From Chitinophagales bacterium (GTDB taxonomy: Bacteria > Bacteroidota > Bacteroidia > Chitinophagales > UBA8649), in the NCBI GenBank assembly GCA_016777395.1, contig JADHRO010000129.1, forward strand, positions 1-6,374: a stretch of 6,374 nt of DNA, given 5' to 3'. Under the pieces are notes generated by a model, which was not told the origin of the DNA, did no database searches, and saw only the letters and a program-made list of their open reading frames with translations. The position numbers were made by a program, and so were the translations under genes. Of this stretch, positions 6,074 through 6,374 are shown one piece after another; the stretch's first letter is position 1, and every line of letters begins with the position of its first letter.

Positions 6074-6374
6074 ATGAATTTTTCCTTGAAAAATATCTCA
6101 AACCTATGCGTGGTCTTAATGTTTTTGTTCTGTTCAGGGGGAACCATGGCTTTCAGTCAACAGTCTCAAATTACCTTTGGGAAAAACCGAGTGCAGTACA
6201 AGGATTTTGATTGGCAATTTTATGAAACGGATAATTTCCGTATATATTTTTACCAAGGTGGTCAGGACATGGGTAAATATGCTATTATGGCATCGGAAAA
6301 ATGCTTGATCGAAGTCAATGATTTATTAAATGTTAAGCTTGCTGAAAAGTTGGATCTGATTGTCTATAATGATA
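6074..6374 (+). CDS. Secreted protein, 5' part only (TolB-like/peptidase-MA-like, Bacteroidota)
   Basis: The frame is open from ATG at 6074 to the window end (100 complete codons), so this is a gene cut by the window edge. Residues 1-28 look like a Sec signal peptide: K6, a hydrophobic core at about 11-23, and a likely cleavage site AFS|QQ after S28. C20 is preceded by LF, which does not fit a lipobox, so lipidation is unlikely. The mature start (FGKNRVQY at 35-42, then DWQFYETDNFRIYFY at 46-60, then a helix-like stretch 65-86) resembles the N-terminus of large Bacteroidota proteins annotated as TolB-like or PD40 beta-propeller proteins with a peptidase-MA-like N-terminal domain. That family call is from memory of the pattern; neither the zinc-binding motif nor the propeller repeats fall inside the window. 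The ATG is supported by the signal peptide directly after it. Confidence 0.75.
   Translation, partial: MNFSLKNISNLCVVLMFLFCSGGTMAFSQQSQITFGKNRVQYKDFDWQFYETDNFRIYFYQGGQDMGKYAIMASEKCLIEVNDLLNVKLAEKLDLIVYND

Noticed and set aside
1..6374. Mobile element, CRISPR, tRNA/rRNA, toxin-antitoxin or defence system
   Set aside because: No transposase or integrase, long terminal repeat, regularly spaced repeat, cloverleaf or toxin-like gene pair was seen. All genes fit conserved chromosomal families.

Overview
The window looks like chromosomal core DNA of a Bacteroidota bacterium, probably of the Saprospiria/Cytophagia/Flavobacteriia type. The base composition is AT-rich and start codons lack clear Shine-Dalgarno sequences. 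Matches or near-matches to the Bacteroidota -7 promoter element (TAnnTTTG) precede several genes. The protein types also fit: an EGF-like lipoprotein, a long Lgt with a GCHFSGDGDWG-type signature, and a secreted protein resembling TolB-like/peptidase-MA proteins of this phylum. The genus cannot be fixed from the sequence alone.

Layout: (1) 93-2071 (+), a two-component operon of a membrane sensor histidine kinase followed 17 bp later by an OmpR/PhoB-type response regulator; neither uses an ATG start at the called position. (2) 2065-2107, a perfect 17-bp inverted repeat that can terminate transcription in both directions and contains the regulator's stop codon. (3) 2133-2684 (-), a small lipoprotein with one EGF-like domain and a beta-rich domain. 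(4) 2685-2780, a divergent promoter region with a TAATTTTG box and a 9-bp direct repeat. (5) 2781-5325 (+), mtaB (tRNA t6A37 methylthiotransferase) and lgt (prolipoprotein diacylglyceryl transferase), 10 bp apart and probably co-transcribed. (6) 5347-5982 (-), a YcbL/glyoxalase-II-like metallo-beta-lactamase-fold hydrolase convergent with lgt. (7) 6074 to the window end (+), the first 100 residues of a secreted protein.

Functionally the window mixes signalling, tRNA modification, lipoprotein maturation and thiol-ester/detoxification-type hydrolysis. One logical link is that the EGF lipoprotein has a lipobox cysteine and so should be a substrate of an Lgt such as the one encoded here, but nothing shows co-regulation. 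I see no mobile element, CRISPR array, RNA gene or defence system. The window reads as ordinary core genome, and I do not see convincing evidence of a novel multi-gene system. The points most worth a second look are the substituted catalytic-region residues in Lgt, the stop codon buried in a bidirectional terminator, and the EGF lipoprotein of unknown role. No gene-free stretch exceeds 100 bp.
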